From Streptomyces longisporoflavus (GTDB lineage: Bacteria; Actinomycetota; Actinomycetes; Streptomycetales; Streptomycetaceae), in NCBI RefSeq assembly GCF_014649775.1, contig NZ_BMTR01000023.1, positions 48,525 to 112,524 on the forward strand: DNA of 64,000 bases. The letters are read 5' to 3'. The position numbers were made by a program, and so were the translations under genes. The notes beneath the pieces are model-generated. The model saw only the letters and a list, made by a program, of their open reading frames with translations. It did no database searches and was not told the DNA's origin. Shown piece after piece: positions 56,546 through 64,000 of the stretch. How positions within the stretch are numbered: the stretch's first letter is position 1; each line of letters opens with the position of its first letter.

Positions 56546-57600
56546 TTGTGATGCGTGGCTGCGCATCGGCGGCTGCGCAGCGTCGGTCCCTTGCTCACTG
56601 ATCGGTGTGCCGGCCGGTGCAGTCGCAAGGGCCGCTGCCGGGCGATGTGGGGTGCGCAACGCGCTGACCTGCGGTGGTCGGGGCCGGCGGGATGGTGGTC
56701 GGGGTGTAATGGTCGGTATCTACCACCAGGCCCCTCCCGGACGGGTTCCTGTTGCGCTCTGGTGGGCGGAGAGCCGGCGCCGTGTCCTTGCGGCTGGCGC
56801 TGCGCAATGCGCTGACCTGCGTGGTCGGTATCTACCACCACGGTGGTCGGGGTGGATGCCAGGGCGGTGGTCGGTATCTACCACCCATCCCGATCACCCG
56901 GCTCGGCGTGGGCGGTTGAGGCTCAACACCCGGCGGAGGCGGGGGGCGTTCCGTGCTGATGGCGGCGGGCCACCGGTATTGCTCATCGCCCGTCGCCCGT
57001 TGCTCGTCGTCGGTCGGTCATCGCCGATGGGTCGTTGCTCATCGCCCGTCGGTCATCGCTCATCGGTCGCCGGCGGCGCCTGCTGCCCATCGCTCATCGT
57101 CGGTCGGTCATCGCCCGCGGGGTCGTTGCTCATCGCTCGTCGCCCGTTGTTCATCGTCGGTGGTCATCGCTCCTCGCCGTGGGCCGTCGCCCGGTAGTGA
57201 TGATCTGTCGTCGTTGTGATGCGTGGCTGCGCATCGGCCGCTGCGCAGCGCCGGTGCCTTGCGCACTGATCGCTGTACACCCGAGACTCGCGCCAGGGGC
57301 CGGTGCCAGGCGACGTGCTGGTATGCGCAACGCGCTGGCCTGCAGTGGTCGGGGCGGGCGACGTGGTGGTCGGGGTGGCGTCGGGGACGGTGGCCGGTAG
57401 CTGCCACCAGGCCTGTGTTGGCATTCGGATGACTGCGGACGGCCACCGCGCAGTCATTGTGCAACCTGTTGCGCAGCCGCGTCGGTTGGCCGGACGCCGG
57501 CCGATGACTGCTGCGTCGGTGATGACCGGCCGGGCGGTCACCGCGGTGTCGGGCATCGCTGCGCAGCGGGTGCGTTGACGGACACCATCGCGTGGTGTGT
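56546..57600. repeat. further diverged repeat units with GTGGTCGG boxes and GTCATCG arrays
   Basis: GTTGTGATGCGTGGCTGCGC at 56546 recurs at 57204, followed in both by CTGCGCAGCG, a GCAACGCGCTG block and GTGGTCGG boxes, so a unit of about 650 bases is repeated. Boxes of the form GGTGGTCGGTATCTACCACC recur (for example near 56825, 56864). Tracts near 56415-56510 and 56980-57180 consist of short TCATCGCTCGTCGG-like degenerate repeats. No gene is supported. Confidence 0.7.
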
Positions 57601-57710
57601 GCAGTGCGCACGCAGCGGCAGGAGGACGCTGCCTGCCACCGTCCGTGCCGTGCCCGGCTGTTGAGCAGATTCCCGCCTCCCCTCGGGCGGGGAACTGGCG
57701 TCGAGGGCCG

Positions 57711-57728
57711 GTGGTCGGGCCCGACCAC
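57711..57728. promoter_or_regulatory. perfect GTGGTCGG palindrome upstream of the initiator-like gene
   Basis: GTGGTCGGGCCCGACCAC is a perfect 18-base palindrome built from two GTGGTCGG boxes, 208 bases upstream of the winged-helix gene, with further single boxes at 57755-57800. It may be the operator by which the initiator or a copy-control protein regulates this gene. Confidence 0.6.
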
Positions 57729-57935
57729 CGCGTTCTGAGCGTGTTGTGACCTGTTCGTTATCGTGGTCGGGGGTCAGTGGTCGACAGTCTGGTCGGGGTC
57801 GGCGGGTTGCCTCGAGGGCATGAATCACACACACCCCCGGTTCCCCGGCCGCCCGCCGCATGAAGCTGTACCGGCGTTGCACGGCTTTGCCCGTCGTCCG
57901 GCACGCTCCGGTGCCGCTGTGCCCGGAGCGCTGCG

Positions 57936-59054
57936 GTGAGCGGGTACGGCGCCGGGATCCGGCGCGGCGAGATGGCGGGCGACCGTTTCACGCAGATCGC
58001 CAATGCCCTGTTCCGTGATCCGCGGATCTCGTTCAAGGCCAAGGGGATCTTCGGGCTGGTCTCCACGCACCGCGACGGCTGGCGCGTGACCGTGGCCGAG
58101 CTGGCCGGCTGCGGTCCCGACGGACGCAGCGCGGTGGGCTCGGGCCTGGCGGAGCTGGAGCGCTACGGCTACCTGACCCGCGAGCGGGAGCGCCGTGAGG
58201 ACGGCACGCTCGGCGAGATCGTCTACGCCATCACCGACGTTCCGGCCCACCTGTACGAGCTGCTGGGCGATGCTGCGCCCCAAGCAGCCGAAATCGCGCA
58301 AAGCCGCAGGTCGCAACCAGAATCAGGTTATCCAGCGCAGGATTATCCTGCGCTGGATAACCAACACACTAAGAACACCAGTCTTAAGAAGACCAACAAG
58401 CAGAAGACCAACCCCGTCCGTCCGTCCGTTCGTAACGCGCGTGCGCGCGCGTCGACCGCACCGCCCCCGGAGCCGGGGGAGCAGACCCGCCCCGCGACGC
58501 CGTCGTCCGGCGAGCGGCTGCTGCGGGCGATCGGCGCCCGGCAGCCCGAACTGCTGCTGACCGGGCAGGCCCTGGCCGATCAGGGCCGCATCGTGCAGGG
58601 CCTGCTGGATGAAGGCTGGACCCCCAGGCAGCTGCGCCATGTCATCGCCGGCCGGCCGCTGCCCCAGCCCCTGCACCACACGGTCGGGGCGATCGTCGCC
58701 GCCCGGCTGCGCGCCGCACGGACCACCGGCCCGCCCGACGCCGCCACACAGCCCGCCGACGAGCCGGAGCCTTCATCAACGGGCGCCGCGGACCGCACGG
58801 TTGCCCAGGCCGTCTCCCGCCGGGTGCTGGCCGAGTGCGCCGGCTGCGGCCACCCCTCCCGAGCAGAGGGCCAGGACCTGTGCCCGGCCTGCCTCAACTG
58901 GCCCCTGTGCACCGCGTGCACGGGCCCTACGCCCCGCCGCGCTGATCCCGCCGGCGACGGCCGCTGCACCCCCTGCACCACCGCGACCGCCTCTCGTACC
59001 TCCGGCGGCCGTCCTGCGTCCGTGTCACCGCCCACCGGATGGAGGAACCCGTGA
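57936..59054 (+). CDS. winged-helix replication-initiator-like protein with C-terminal zinc ribbon
   Basis: The 372-residue protein starts at GTG 57936. The N-terminal domain (DRFTQIANALFRDPRISFKAKGIFGLVSTHRDGWRVTVAELAGCGPDGRSAVGSGLAELERYGYL) is a winged helix of the type in plasmid replication initiators and in widespread Streptomyces plasmid/ICE proteins. A low-complexity Lys/Thr/Asn linker (about residues 125-160) is encoded by unusually AT-rich DNA. The C-terminus carries cysteine pairs (CAGCGHP, CPACLNWPLCTAC, CTPC), a zinc ribbon. A role in replication is inferred from domain order and the adjacent repeats. Confidence 0.75.
   Translation: MSGYGAGIRRGEMAGDRFTQIANALFRDPRISFKAKGIFGLVSTHRDGWRVTVAELAGCGPDGRSAVGSGLAELERYGYLTRERERREDGTLGEIVYAITDVPAHLYELLGDAAPQAAEIAQSRRSQPESGYPAQDYPALDNQHTKNTSLKKTNKQKTNPVRPSVRNARARASTAPPPEPGEQTRPATPSSGERLLRAIGARQPELLLTGQALADQGRIVQGLLDEGWTPRQLRHVIAGRPLPQPLHHTVGAIVAARLRAARTTGPPDAATQPADEPEPSSTGAADRTVAQAVSRRVLAECAGCGHPSRAEGQDLCPACLNWPLCTACTGPTPRRADPAGDGRCTPCTTATASRTSGGRPASVSPPTGWRNP
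58326..58362. promoter_or_regulatory. 37-base palindrome inside the initiator gene, candidate origin
   Basis: Two perfect 18-base arms beginning GGTTATCCAGCGCAGGAT surround a single T. They lie in the AT-richer linker-coding part of the winged-helix gene. Each arm contains TTATCCA, similar to a DnaA-box core. An origin inside the initiator gene is known for RepA_N-type plasmids; here it is a hypothesis. Confidence 0.5.
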
Positions 59055-59794
59055 CCGCCCGACCGCACGCCCGACCGGCCGCGCATCACCAGCCCGGCGG
59101 GAAGCGGCGCATGAGGCGCTCGCCCGCCGTCGAACCCACGTCGTGGGGCTGGCTGCGCTGGAGCCCGCCGACCCCCGACGGCGCACCGCGCCAGTTGCTG
59201 CAGATCGCCATCCTCGCCCCCGAGCTCTCGCTGCGGGCCCGGTGCGTCCGTCGCTGGCTCACCCGCCGCCCGCCCGTCCGCCTGTACCTGGATCACGGCG
59301 GCTCGGTCACCGCCCTCACCCTGATATCTGCCCTCGGCGCCCTGCCCGCCATGAGCTGGGCCATCGGCCACGGCCTGCCCCTGCCCGTGGGGGCACTGCT
59401 GGCGATCGTGCTGCCGCTGCTCGTCGACCACCTGCCCGCACGCCTGGACACATGGGCCGGCAGGTACGCACGCGTCGTCGAAAGCGCCAGCGGCCTCGAG
59501 TACCTGCAGCGGCTGATCGCCCGGCACGCCGCCATCGTCCGCGCCGCCAGCTCCCGCCCCGGCCCCGAGCCCGACTGCGCGGTCCATCTCGGCCACCGGA
59601 CGCTGTGGGAGATCGCCGTGATCATCACGGCCCCCGGCCGCAACCCGGACACCACCTGCCGGTGGCTGGCGCTGGAGAGCCTGCTGGACCACCTCGCCCG
59701 CCAGGCTGACGGCAGCGAACACCAGCGAGCTCTGGACGGGCCGGCCGCAGGCGACGATTCCCCGCCGCCGTACCGGGCTCCCGGACACCCCTGA
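59051..59794 (+). CDS. membrane protein of unknown function
   Basis: The 247-residue protein starts at GTG 59051, four bases after GGAGGA and overlapping the initiator-like stop. After a basic lead it has two hydrophobic segments (LTLISALGALPAMSWAI and LPVGALLAIVLPLLVDHL) and a soluble tail with EYLQRLIARHAAIVRAA and RTLWEIAVIIT. It is probably co-translated with the initiator-like protein. Family not recognised. Confidence 0.75.
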   Translation: MTARPHARPAAHHQPGGKRRMRRSPAVEPTSWGWLRWSPPTPDGAPRQLLQIAILAPELSLRARCVRRWLTRRPPVRLYLDHGGSVTALTLISALGALPAMSWAIGHGLPLPVGALLAIVLPLLVDHLPARLDTWAGRYARVVESASGLEYLQRLIARHAAIVRAASSRPGPEPDCAVHLGHRTLWEIAVIITAPGRNPDTTCRWLALESLLDHLARQADGSEHQRALDGPAAGDDSPPPYRAPGHP

Positions 59795-59883
59795 ACACCG
59801 CGCGCGGCCGACCCGTCACCTGCCCGCGCCCGGCACCACAACCCGCCTCTACCGCTGCCACACGCCTTTCGAAGGAGACCGCC

Positions 59884-60396
59884 GTGCCCGAAGAGATCTA
59901 CTTCCTGTTCGCCCACGAGCCGTACTTCCCGCCGCACGGCCTGCGGGAGGTCAACTGCACCATCGTCGCCGCCGCCACCCTGCTGCACCGCCATGTCCGC
60001 CAGCCCGACGGCGCCCGCATCCACCGCCTCCTGCACACCGGACCGCGCACAGACAAAGAGCTCGTGCCGCTGGCCACGCTCACCCACGAACTCGAAGGCG
60101 GCGACGGCTGGGCCGAGGTCGGGGACTGGGAGAAGGTCGTGGCCGACCTTTTGGCCCTGACCCGCTTCGGCTCATGCGACTCGCTCGGCTTGGCACTGCC
60201 CGCCCTGGAACGGGCGTTGGTGTGCAGCGGCCCGCACTCTCGCGTGATCAACCTCAACCCGGAAACCGGACAACGCGAAACCCACGGCCCCGACCAGCGC
60301 GCCGCCCTCCTGGCCACCCTCACCCACAACCTCCACACCGCACAGGAGGGCCGCCAACTGTGGCCCGGCGCGGGCCTTCTGCCGGCCCTGCACTGA
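59884..60396 (+). CDS. hypothetical protein, 170 residues
   Basis: GTG 59884 follows AAGGAGA at good spacing. The sequence starts MPEEIYFLFAHEPYFPPHGL and is mixed alpha/beta without membrane segments or recognised motifs; it includes WEKVVADLLALTRFGSCDSLGLALPALERALV. Codon bias is strong, so it is a real gene of the element, function unknown. Confidence 0.75.
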   Translation: MPEEIYFLFAHEPYFPPHGLREVNCTIVAAATLLHRHVRQPDGARIHRLLHTGPRTDKELVPLATLTHELEGGDGWAEVGDWEKVVADLLALTRFGSCDSLGLALPALERALVCSGPHSRVINLNPETGQRETHGPDQRAALLATLTHNLHTAQEGRQLWPGAGLLPALH

Positions 60397-60488
60397 CCAC
60401 GCCCCCGGCCACCGAGCCGCGGGCTGTCGGCGGCCGGCCTCCACGACCCCGCACAGGCAACTACACCCCCGATCACAGGAGTTACCCC

Positions 60489-61493
60489 ATGCACGTGCGC
60501 TCTCTGCCCCTGACCGCCACCGCCCTGACTGCGACAGCCGCGCTGCTGCTGGCCGCCTGCAGCGGCGCAGACAGCACCGACGATACGAAGAACGCACGGC
60601 CGGCCCCCTCGGACGGCGCGGCCGGGGCAACCGGTGTCGTCAGCCGCGCCGGGGCTCATCGGATCGTCGACCGCTACGAGAAGGTCAACAACGCCGCGAA
60701 CAAGACCCGGAACGCCAGGCTGCTGGCCACGGTCGAGGGCGGCAACCTGCTGGAGCGCAGCAGCGCCGCCTACGAACAGTTCGAGACCCTGAGCGCGAAG
60801 GAGCAGAAGGCGTACGTGAAGCCGTTCTTCTACCAGGAGCGCAGGTTCCTCATCCCGGCCAGGGGCGAGGCCGACTGGTTCATGTTCATCGGGCGGAGCA
60901 ACAACTCCACGGGCGCCGGCCGCAGTGTCCACGTGTTCGACAAGAGCAGGGACGGCTGGCGGATGACGGTCTCCGTCCCCGCCGGCACCGACTTCCCGAA
61001 GATCGCAACCGGCGCCGACGGCCTGGCGACCCCGGTTGCGGCCACCGCCCGCACCGGCCCCCACACGCCCGCCGACATCCCCGACGCGTATGAGGACCTG
61101 TGGTCTACCGGCGGCCGCAAGGAGGGCCGGATCCTCGCCGACAACAAGGTCGCCCGGGAAGCCCGGGAGGGCTACCGCGACCGCAACGACGGCTGGGACC
61201 CCCGCCAGGCCGGGCGCTTCTTCCTGCGCAGCGAACCCGAGCACCGCGACACCTACGCCCTGAAGACCGCCGAGGGCGGCGCCCTGGCCGTGGTGCCCCT
61301 GGCCCACCAGCAAGTCTCCCGCGTCCTGAGCGGCGGCCTGGAAATCACCCCGGACGCCGAAGGGAAGATCTACGACCCGCGCCCCCGGCCGGTCGTCATC
61401 GACGACTTCCACGGCCAGGCCCTGGCCCACCTGCCGGCCACCGGAAAGCCACGCGTCCTTTCCGCCCGCTACGAATTCGTCGACTCCCACTGA
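60489..61493 (+). CDS. lipoprotein of unknown function
   Basis: The 334-residue protein, ATG 60489 after GGAG, has a lipoprotein signal (LTATAALLLAACSGA, lipid Cys near 24). The mature domain contains HRIVDRYEKVNNAANKTRNARLL, SAAYEQF and WFMFIGRSNNSTG...HVFDKSRDGWRMT, resembling secreted proteins of unknown function in actinobacteria. It is probably anchored on the outer face of the membrane, perhaps as an accessory or exclusion protein of the mobile element. Confidence 0.82.
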   Translation: MHVRSLPLTATALTATAALLLAACSGADSTDDTKNARPAPSDGAAGATGVVSRAGAHRIVDRYEKVNNAANKTRNARLLATVEGGNLLERSSAAYEQFETLSAKEQKAYVKPFFYQERRFLIPARGEADWFMFIGRSNNSTGAGRSVHVFDKSRDGWRMTVSVPAGTDFPKIATGADGLATPVAATARTGPHTPADIPDAYEDLWSTGGRKEGRILADNKVAREAREGYRDRNDGWDPRQAGRFFLRSEPEHRDTYALKTAEGGALAVVPLAHQQVSRVLSGGLEITPDAEGKIYDPRPRPVVIDDFHGQALAHLPATGKPRVLSARYEFVDSH

Positions 61494-61542
61494 CGCGGGC
61501 GAAGTCGCACGCACGACTGAGCAGGCTGGATTCTGAGGGGGG

Positions 61543-61862
61543 ATGGCCTCTGGCGGGACGGTCCGACGCTACTGCCGTGAGTGTGGAATGCCGCTGCTGC
61601 CGACTTCGTCGGCAGCAGCGGTGTTCTGTTCGGACAGGTGCAGGTCAAAGCGGTGGCGGACCCTGAAACAGACCCGTCGGCGGGTGGCGGCAATGCAACG
61701 CGGGAGGAAGCCACGTGCCCGGTCTGCGGCCGTGAGCGGACGGCTGGAGTGGAGCACCGCCGGTCAGCCATCTGGCTTCGTTCACTTCAGGCGACAGCGA
61801 TTGTCCACCGGTTCAAGAGGCAGCTGACGTTCAGCGGCGGCGTGAATGTTCATGAGAAATGA
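61543..61862 (+). pseudogene. decayed double zinc-ribbon protein gene
   Basis: One frame gives MASGGTVRRYCRECGMPLLP...AAVFCSDRCRSKRWRTLKQTRRRVAAMQR, a CxxC/CxxxC ribbon. The next frame continues EEATCPVCGRERTAGVEHRRSAIW, which looks like the first half of a second ribbon whose later cysteines are lost. The frame change near 61700 and missing cysteines suggest decay of a two-ribbon Streptomyces protein. The upstream part alone could still be translated. Confidence 0.5.
61591..61621 (+). terminator. strong hairpin 98 bases after the lipoprotein gene
   Basis: CCGCTGCTGCCGAC-TTC-GTCGGCAGCAGCGG has perfect 14-base arms and a 3-base loop. It lies inside the decayed zinc-ribbon frame and may act as terminator for the lipoprotein transcript. 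Confidence 0.5.
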
Positions 61863-62003
61863 CGTCACAGCGTGGGACGACCCTCTCCGGGGGCACCCCT
61901 TGCGTGGTGACGCTGCGCGCGGTCGGTGATGCGGCAGTGGTTGAGGACTGCGGTGTGAGTGTGCTGGCGCATGCCCGTGGAGGTCTTTCTGCGGCTTCAC
62001 CGG

Positions 62004-62453
62004 TCACTTCTGGGATGCCGGGACGAGAGCGGGCGCGGCCTTGAAGGAGAGGGCCTCCATCAGCGGTTTGCGCTTGGTGTTGTGAAAGGCCGCGATGCGC
62101 CACTGGCCGTCCGGCTCCCGGACCAGGGTATAGGTCTGGACCTTAGTCAGCTTCTTCGGCTTGCTGCCCTTGTAGCTGTCGCCGCGGCCGGTGATCACAG
62201 CGGTGTCCGGACCGTAGAAACGGATGTCCAGGATCTCGTCGGCGAGCCGTGTGCCCTTGAGGAATTTGGCGAACAGCGTGCGGTGGCTGTCGATGATGTC
62301 GCGGCGGCCCTGGTAGTACGTGCCGACGAAGGTGACGTAGGTGGCGTCCTGCGTGAACTGCGCACCGTACGTGTCGGCGTCGTGGCGTCGCCAGGCGTCG
62401 ATGAGTGAGGCGATCACCGTGGTGACGGCATTCCGGTCGTCGGTGGTGGGCAT
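62004..62453 (-). CDS. SnoaL-like/SgcJ-EcaC-family protein
   Basis: The 149-residue protein has the NTF2-like fold typical of the SgcJ/EcaC group: VIASLIDAWRRHDADTYGAQFTQDATYVTFVGTYYQGRRDI near the start and VQTYTLVREPDGQWRIAAFHNTKRKPL at the end. Members include polyketide-tailoring and stress proteins, often without proven catalysis. ATG 62453 is chosen. It is divergent from the MarR gene and probably its target. Confidence 0.88.
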   Translation of the reverse strand: MPTTDDRNAVTTVIASLIDAWRRHDADTYGAQFTQDATYVTFVGTYYQGRRDIIDSHRTLFAKFLKGTRLADEILDIRFYGPDTAVITGRGDSYKGSKPKKLTKVQTYTLVREPDGQWRIAAFHNTKRKPLMEALSFKAAPALVPASQK

Positions 62454-62480
62454 GGAATCCTCCGAGTAGTTACACTGATA

Positions 62481-62508
62481 CAGATATTGCAGACAGACAG
62501 TATCTGCA
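62481..62508. promoter_or_regulatory. MarR-type operator in a divergent promoter
   Basis: Two overlapping inverted repeats occur in the 91-base gap: CAGATA-N14-TATCTG (62481-62506) and TGCAGA-N9-TCTGCA (62488-62508). Size and position between the MarR gene and the SnoaL-like gene fit autoregulated repression. Confidence 0.6.
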
Positions 62509-62544
62509 CGTGTGCAGCTATTTACGCAAGGGGCACCCAGGGAC

Positions 62545-63045
62545 ATGGCAGACCCGACGCCGACAGACGAGCACGTGGTCTTCCGTCAGTACCTCGACGC
62601 TGTGGGACTCCACGGCATGGCCGGTGCGGAAGCGGTGGGGCTGAGTGCCTCGGAGTGGTATGCGCTCAGCCAGATCGCTTTGGAAGGCACGCTCACCTCG
62701 GGAGAACTGGCCGAACGTACCGGTCTCACCACCGGGGCGACCACTCGCTTGATCGACCGCCTGGAGCGAGCCGGATTCGTCCGCCGGGCTGCCGATCCGG
62801 ATGATCGACGCAAGGTCATCGTCGAGCCGGTGGCCGACTCCCTCGACCAGATTGAGAAGGTGGTCGGGCCTGCCCGGAGCCAGATCGCCGAGGTTCTCAG
62901 TCGATACACGCCAGACCAACGCGCCGTTCTCTTCGACTACTTCGCTCACGCCGCCCCTGCTTTCCGTGCGGCCACCGAGGAGATCCGGGACGCAGCAGCA
63001 CACGGCCGTCAGCGCAAGGGAGACGCGGCGGCCCGCCGCCCGTGA
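62545..63045 (+). CDS. MarR-family transcriptional regulator
   Basis: The 166-residue protein has a winged helix SASEWYALSQIALEGTLTSGELAERTGLTTGATTRLIDRLERAGFVRRAADPDDRRKVIV, with the DxRRK wing typical of MarR. ATG 62545 (MADPTPTDE) is chosen over an ATG 33 bases upstream that lies close to the operator. It probably represses itself and the divergent gene until a ligand binds. Confidence 0.92.
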   Translation: MADPTPTDEHVVFRQYLDAVGLHGMAGAEAVGLSASEWYALSQIALEGTLTSGELAERTGLTTGATTRLIDRLERAGFVRRAADPDDRRKVIVEPVADSLDQIEKVVGPARSQIAEVLSRYTPDQRAVLFDYFAHAAPAFRAATEEIRDAAAHGRQRKGDAAARRP

Positions 63046-63079
63046 GAGTGGCGGGTCGCCGAGTCGGAACCGGCAGGTA

Positions 63080-63214
63080 TCAGCTGGACTTGGCGGTCGC
63101 TTCGGCGCGGGCGCGGGCGAGGCAGTAGGAGTCGGTGCCGGTTTCGATGATGGCGCCGCAGCGGTGGTCGCGCCGGATCGCCGCGTATAGCTCGACCTTT
63201 GACATCTGCGGCAT
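63080..63214 (-). pseudogene. IS21-family deletion scar
   Basis: A 44-codon frame reads MPQMSKVELYAAIRRDHR, the usual start of IS21 transposases, joined directly to CGAIIETGTDSYCLARARAEATAKSS, which resembles the C-terminal HIxETGTxSYRL segment of the IstB helper ATPase. The simplest explanation is an internal deletion from early istA to late istB. Confidence 0.55.
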
Positions 63215-63520
63215 GACCAGGGCCTTTTACCAGGAGCATCCCGATGCTGCCTTGGCAAGCACCACAGTGACTTCGAAACTCGTGAACATCACCCGACCGC
63301 GGATCTAGGTGCCTTCCAAACCCATGAACAACTGGCTTCACAATGCGTGAATAAAGCCAGCCATCTTCTGCTCGTCGCACTGTCGGCCCCGGGCCTGGCG
63401 ACAGAAGCTGTCACGGACTTCCGTCACGGTGACGCCGAAGCCGAACGCCGCAGACGACACGGGCACCCCGTCTGCTCCGCAAAAGGGTGCGGCCGATGCC
63501 TGACGCGCCCCAATCCTCCC

Positions 63521-63724
63521 CTAACTGCTGAAGGCCCCTCCGAGCGTCTGGGCCGCGTCCTTCATCGGCTGAGTGATCGGGTCACCTACCTTTGCGTCGT
63601 TCACGCTGGTGACAAGCGTCTTCATGGCAGGCACATCGACCTGCCCAACAGGCGTACCGATCGCATTGTTCGATGTGTCAGTGGGCACTGAGGCGTTCAG
63701 GTCAAGAGGGTCGTTCGCGGCCAT
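63521..63724 (-). CDS. small protein or peptide precursor, 67 residues
   Basis: ATG 63724 lies six bases after GGAAGGA, a good ribosome-binding site. The product MAANDPLDLNASVPTDTSNN...KTLVTSVNDAKVGDPITQP...GGAFSS is small, acidic, rich in Ser/Thr/Asn/Asp and has no cysteine or membrane helix. It could be a peptide precursor or a small structural protein; partner genes would lie beyond the window end. Unrecognised. Confidence 0.5.
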   Translation of the reverse strand: MAANDPLDLNASVPTDTSNNAIGTPVGQVDVPAMKTLVTSVNDAKVGDPITQPMKDAAQTLGGAFSS

Positions 63725-64000
63725 GGAGGGTCCTTCCGGATCAGAGATCAGCACTGACACTGACCATTGGCCCCATGTCAACATCTTCCGACCCCGGGTA
63801 CCTATGGCAACTAGTCCAGACAGGTCTGATCCTTAACAACCGTCGCGCGGTCCCGCCCGACGCAAGGCATCGCAGCCGTCACACCCAGGCCCGTCCGCAC
63901 TCTCTAAGTGCCCGTTGTTGTATCGATCGTGGCGCCTGGTGACTCGAACGGGGTTCTGAGTCGGGTGGTCTTCTGGTGGCGCGGGCATAAAGGCAGGGCC

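Noticed and set aside
56415..57190. Short TCATCG-like repeats as a CRISPR array
   Set aside because: Repeat and spacer lengths are irregular and the repeats are only 8-14 bases; there are no uniform spacers.
57839..57960. A small cysteine-containing ORF (MKLYRRCTALPVV...) just before the initiator-like gene
   Set aside because: It lacks a ribosome-binding site and overlaps the better-supported GTG start at 57936 in another frame.
63920..63960. tRNA-like GACTCGAACGGGGTTC segment as an attachment-site tRNA
   Set aside because: The T-arm does not pair in either orientation and no cloverleaf can be drawn.

Overview
The window is very GC-rich, has codon-position bias and tightly overlapping ATGA/GTGA operons typical of Streptomyces, and holds families common in that genus (IclR pairs, DUF5999, XRE plus ATP-binding module, bldA-type TTA codon). 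I read it as Streptomyces or a close relative. No computation was possible: assignments come from reading translated sequence and DNA by eye.

Region 1 (1-28.6 kb) is a catabolic island for an aromatic compound. A Rieske oxygenase, a TrxR-like ferredoxin reductase and a 7Fe-type ferredoxin would make the catechol. An MhpB-like class III extradiol dioxygenase opens the ring, three alpha/beta hydrolases could process the fission product, and hydratase, aldolase and acylating acetaldehyde dehydrogenase deliver pyruvate and acetyl-CoA. A CoA branch (AMP ligase, double-domain CoA transferase, enoyl-CoA hydratase, SDR, two MDR reductases) could shorten a side chain. An MHS-type permease and a NitT/TauT-type ABC importer with two binding proteins supply substrate. 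Two IclR regulators are present. A 17-bp imperfect palindrome (G-N-Y-C-C-G-N5-C-G-R-N-M-C type) recurs at seven promoter positions and ties transport and catabolism into one probable regulon.

Region 2 (28.8-32.1 kb) is an IS5-family (IS427-type) element whose transposase gene is interrupted by a complete group II intron with its LtrA-like protein.

Region 3 (32.3-39.9 kb) is accessory: an exonuclease-BRCT-BRCT-TerD fusion, a cluster of small Streptomyces proteins with an ATP-binding protein and an XRE regulator carrying a TTA codon, a GNAT acetyltransferase and a secreted two-repeat cysteine protein.

Region 4 (39.9-61.5 kb) is the core of a conjugative element (plasmid or ICE): a small decayed CRISPR array without cas genes, then a minus-strand type IV secretion operon (VirB8/TcpC-like, two small membrane proteins, VirB4-like ATPase, a split VirB6/TrbL-like membrane protein, bifunctional cell-wall hydrolase, coupling-type ATPase). 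Upstream of this operon lies a long, largely non-coding field of GTGGTCGG-based inverted repeats, present as diverged duplicated units that also carry a truncated copy of the tcpC-like 5' end. This field leads into a winged-helix replication-initiator-like gene whose AT-richer linker holds a 37-bp palindrome, a candidate origin. No relaxase, integrase or ParAB is visible here.

Region 5 (61.5-64 kb) has decayed small genes, a divergent SnoaL-like/MarR pair with an operator, an IS21 deletion scar and a small possible peptide gene.
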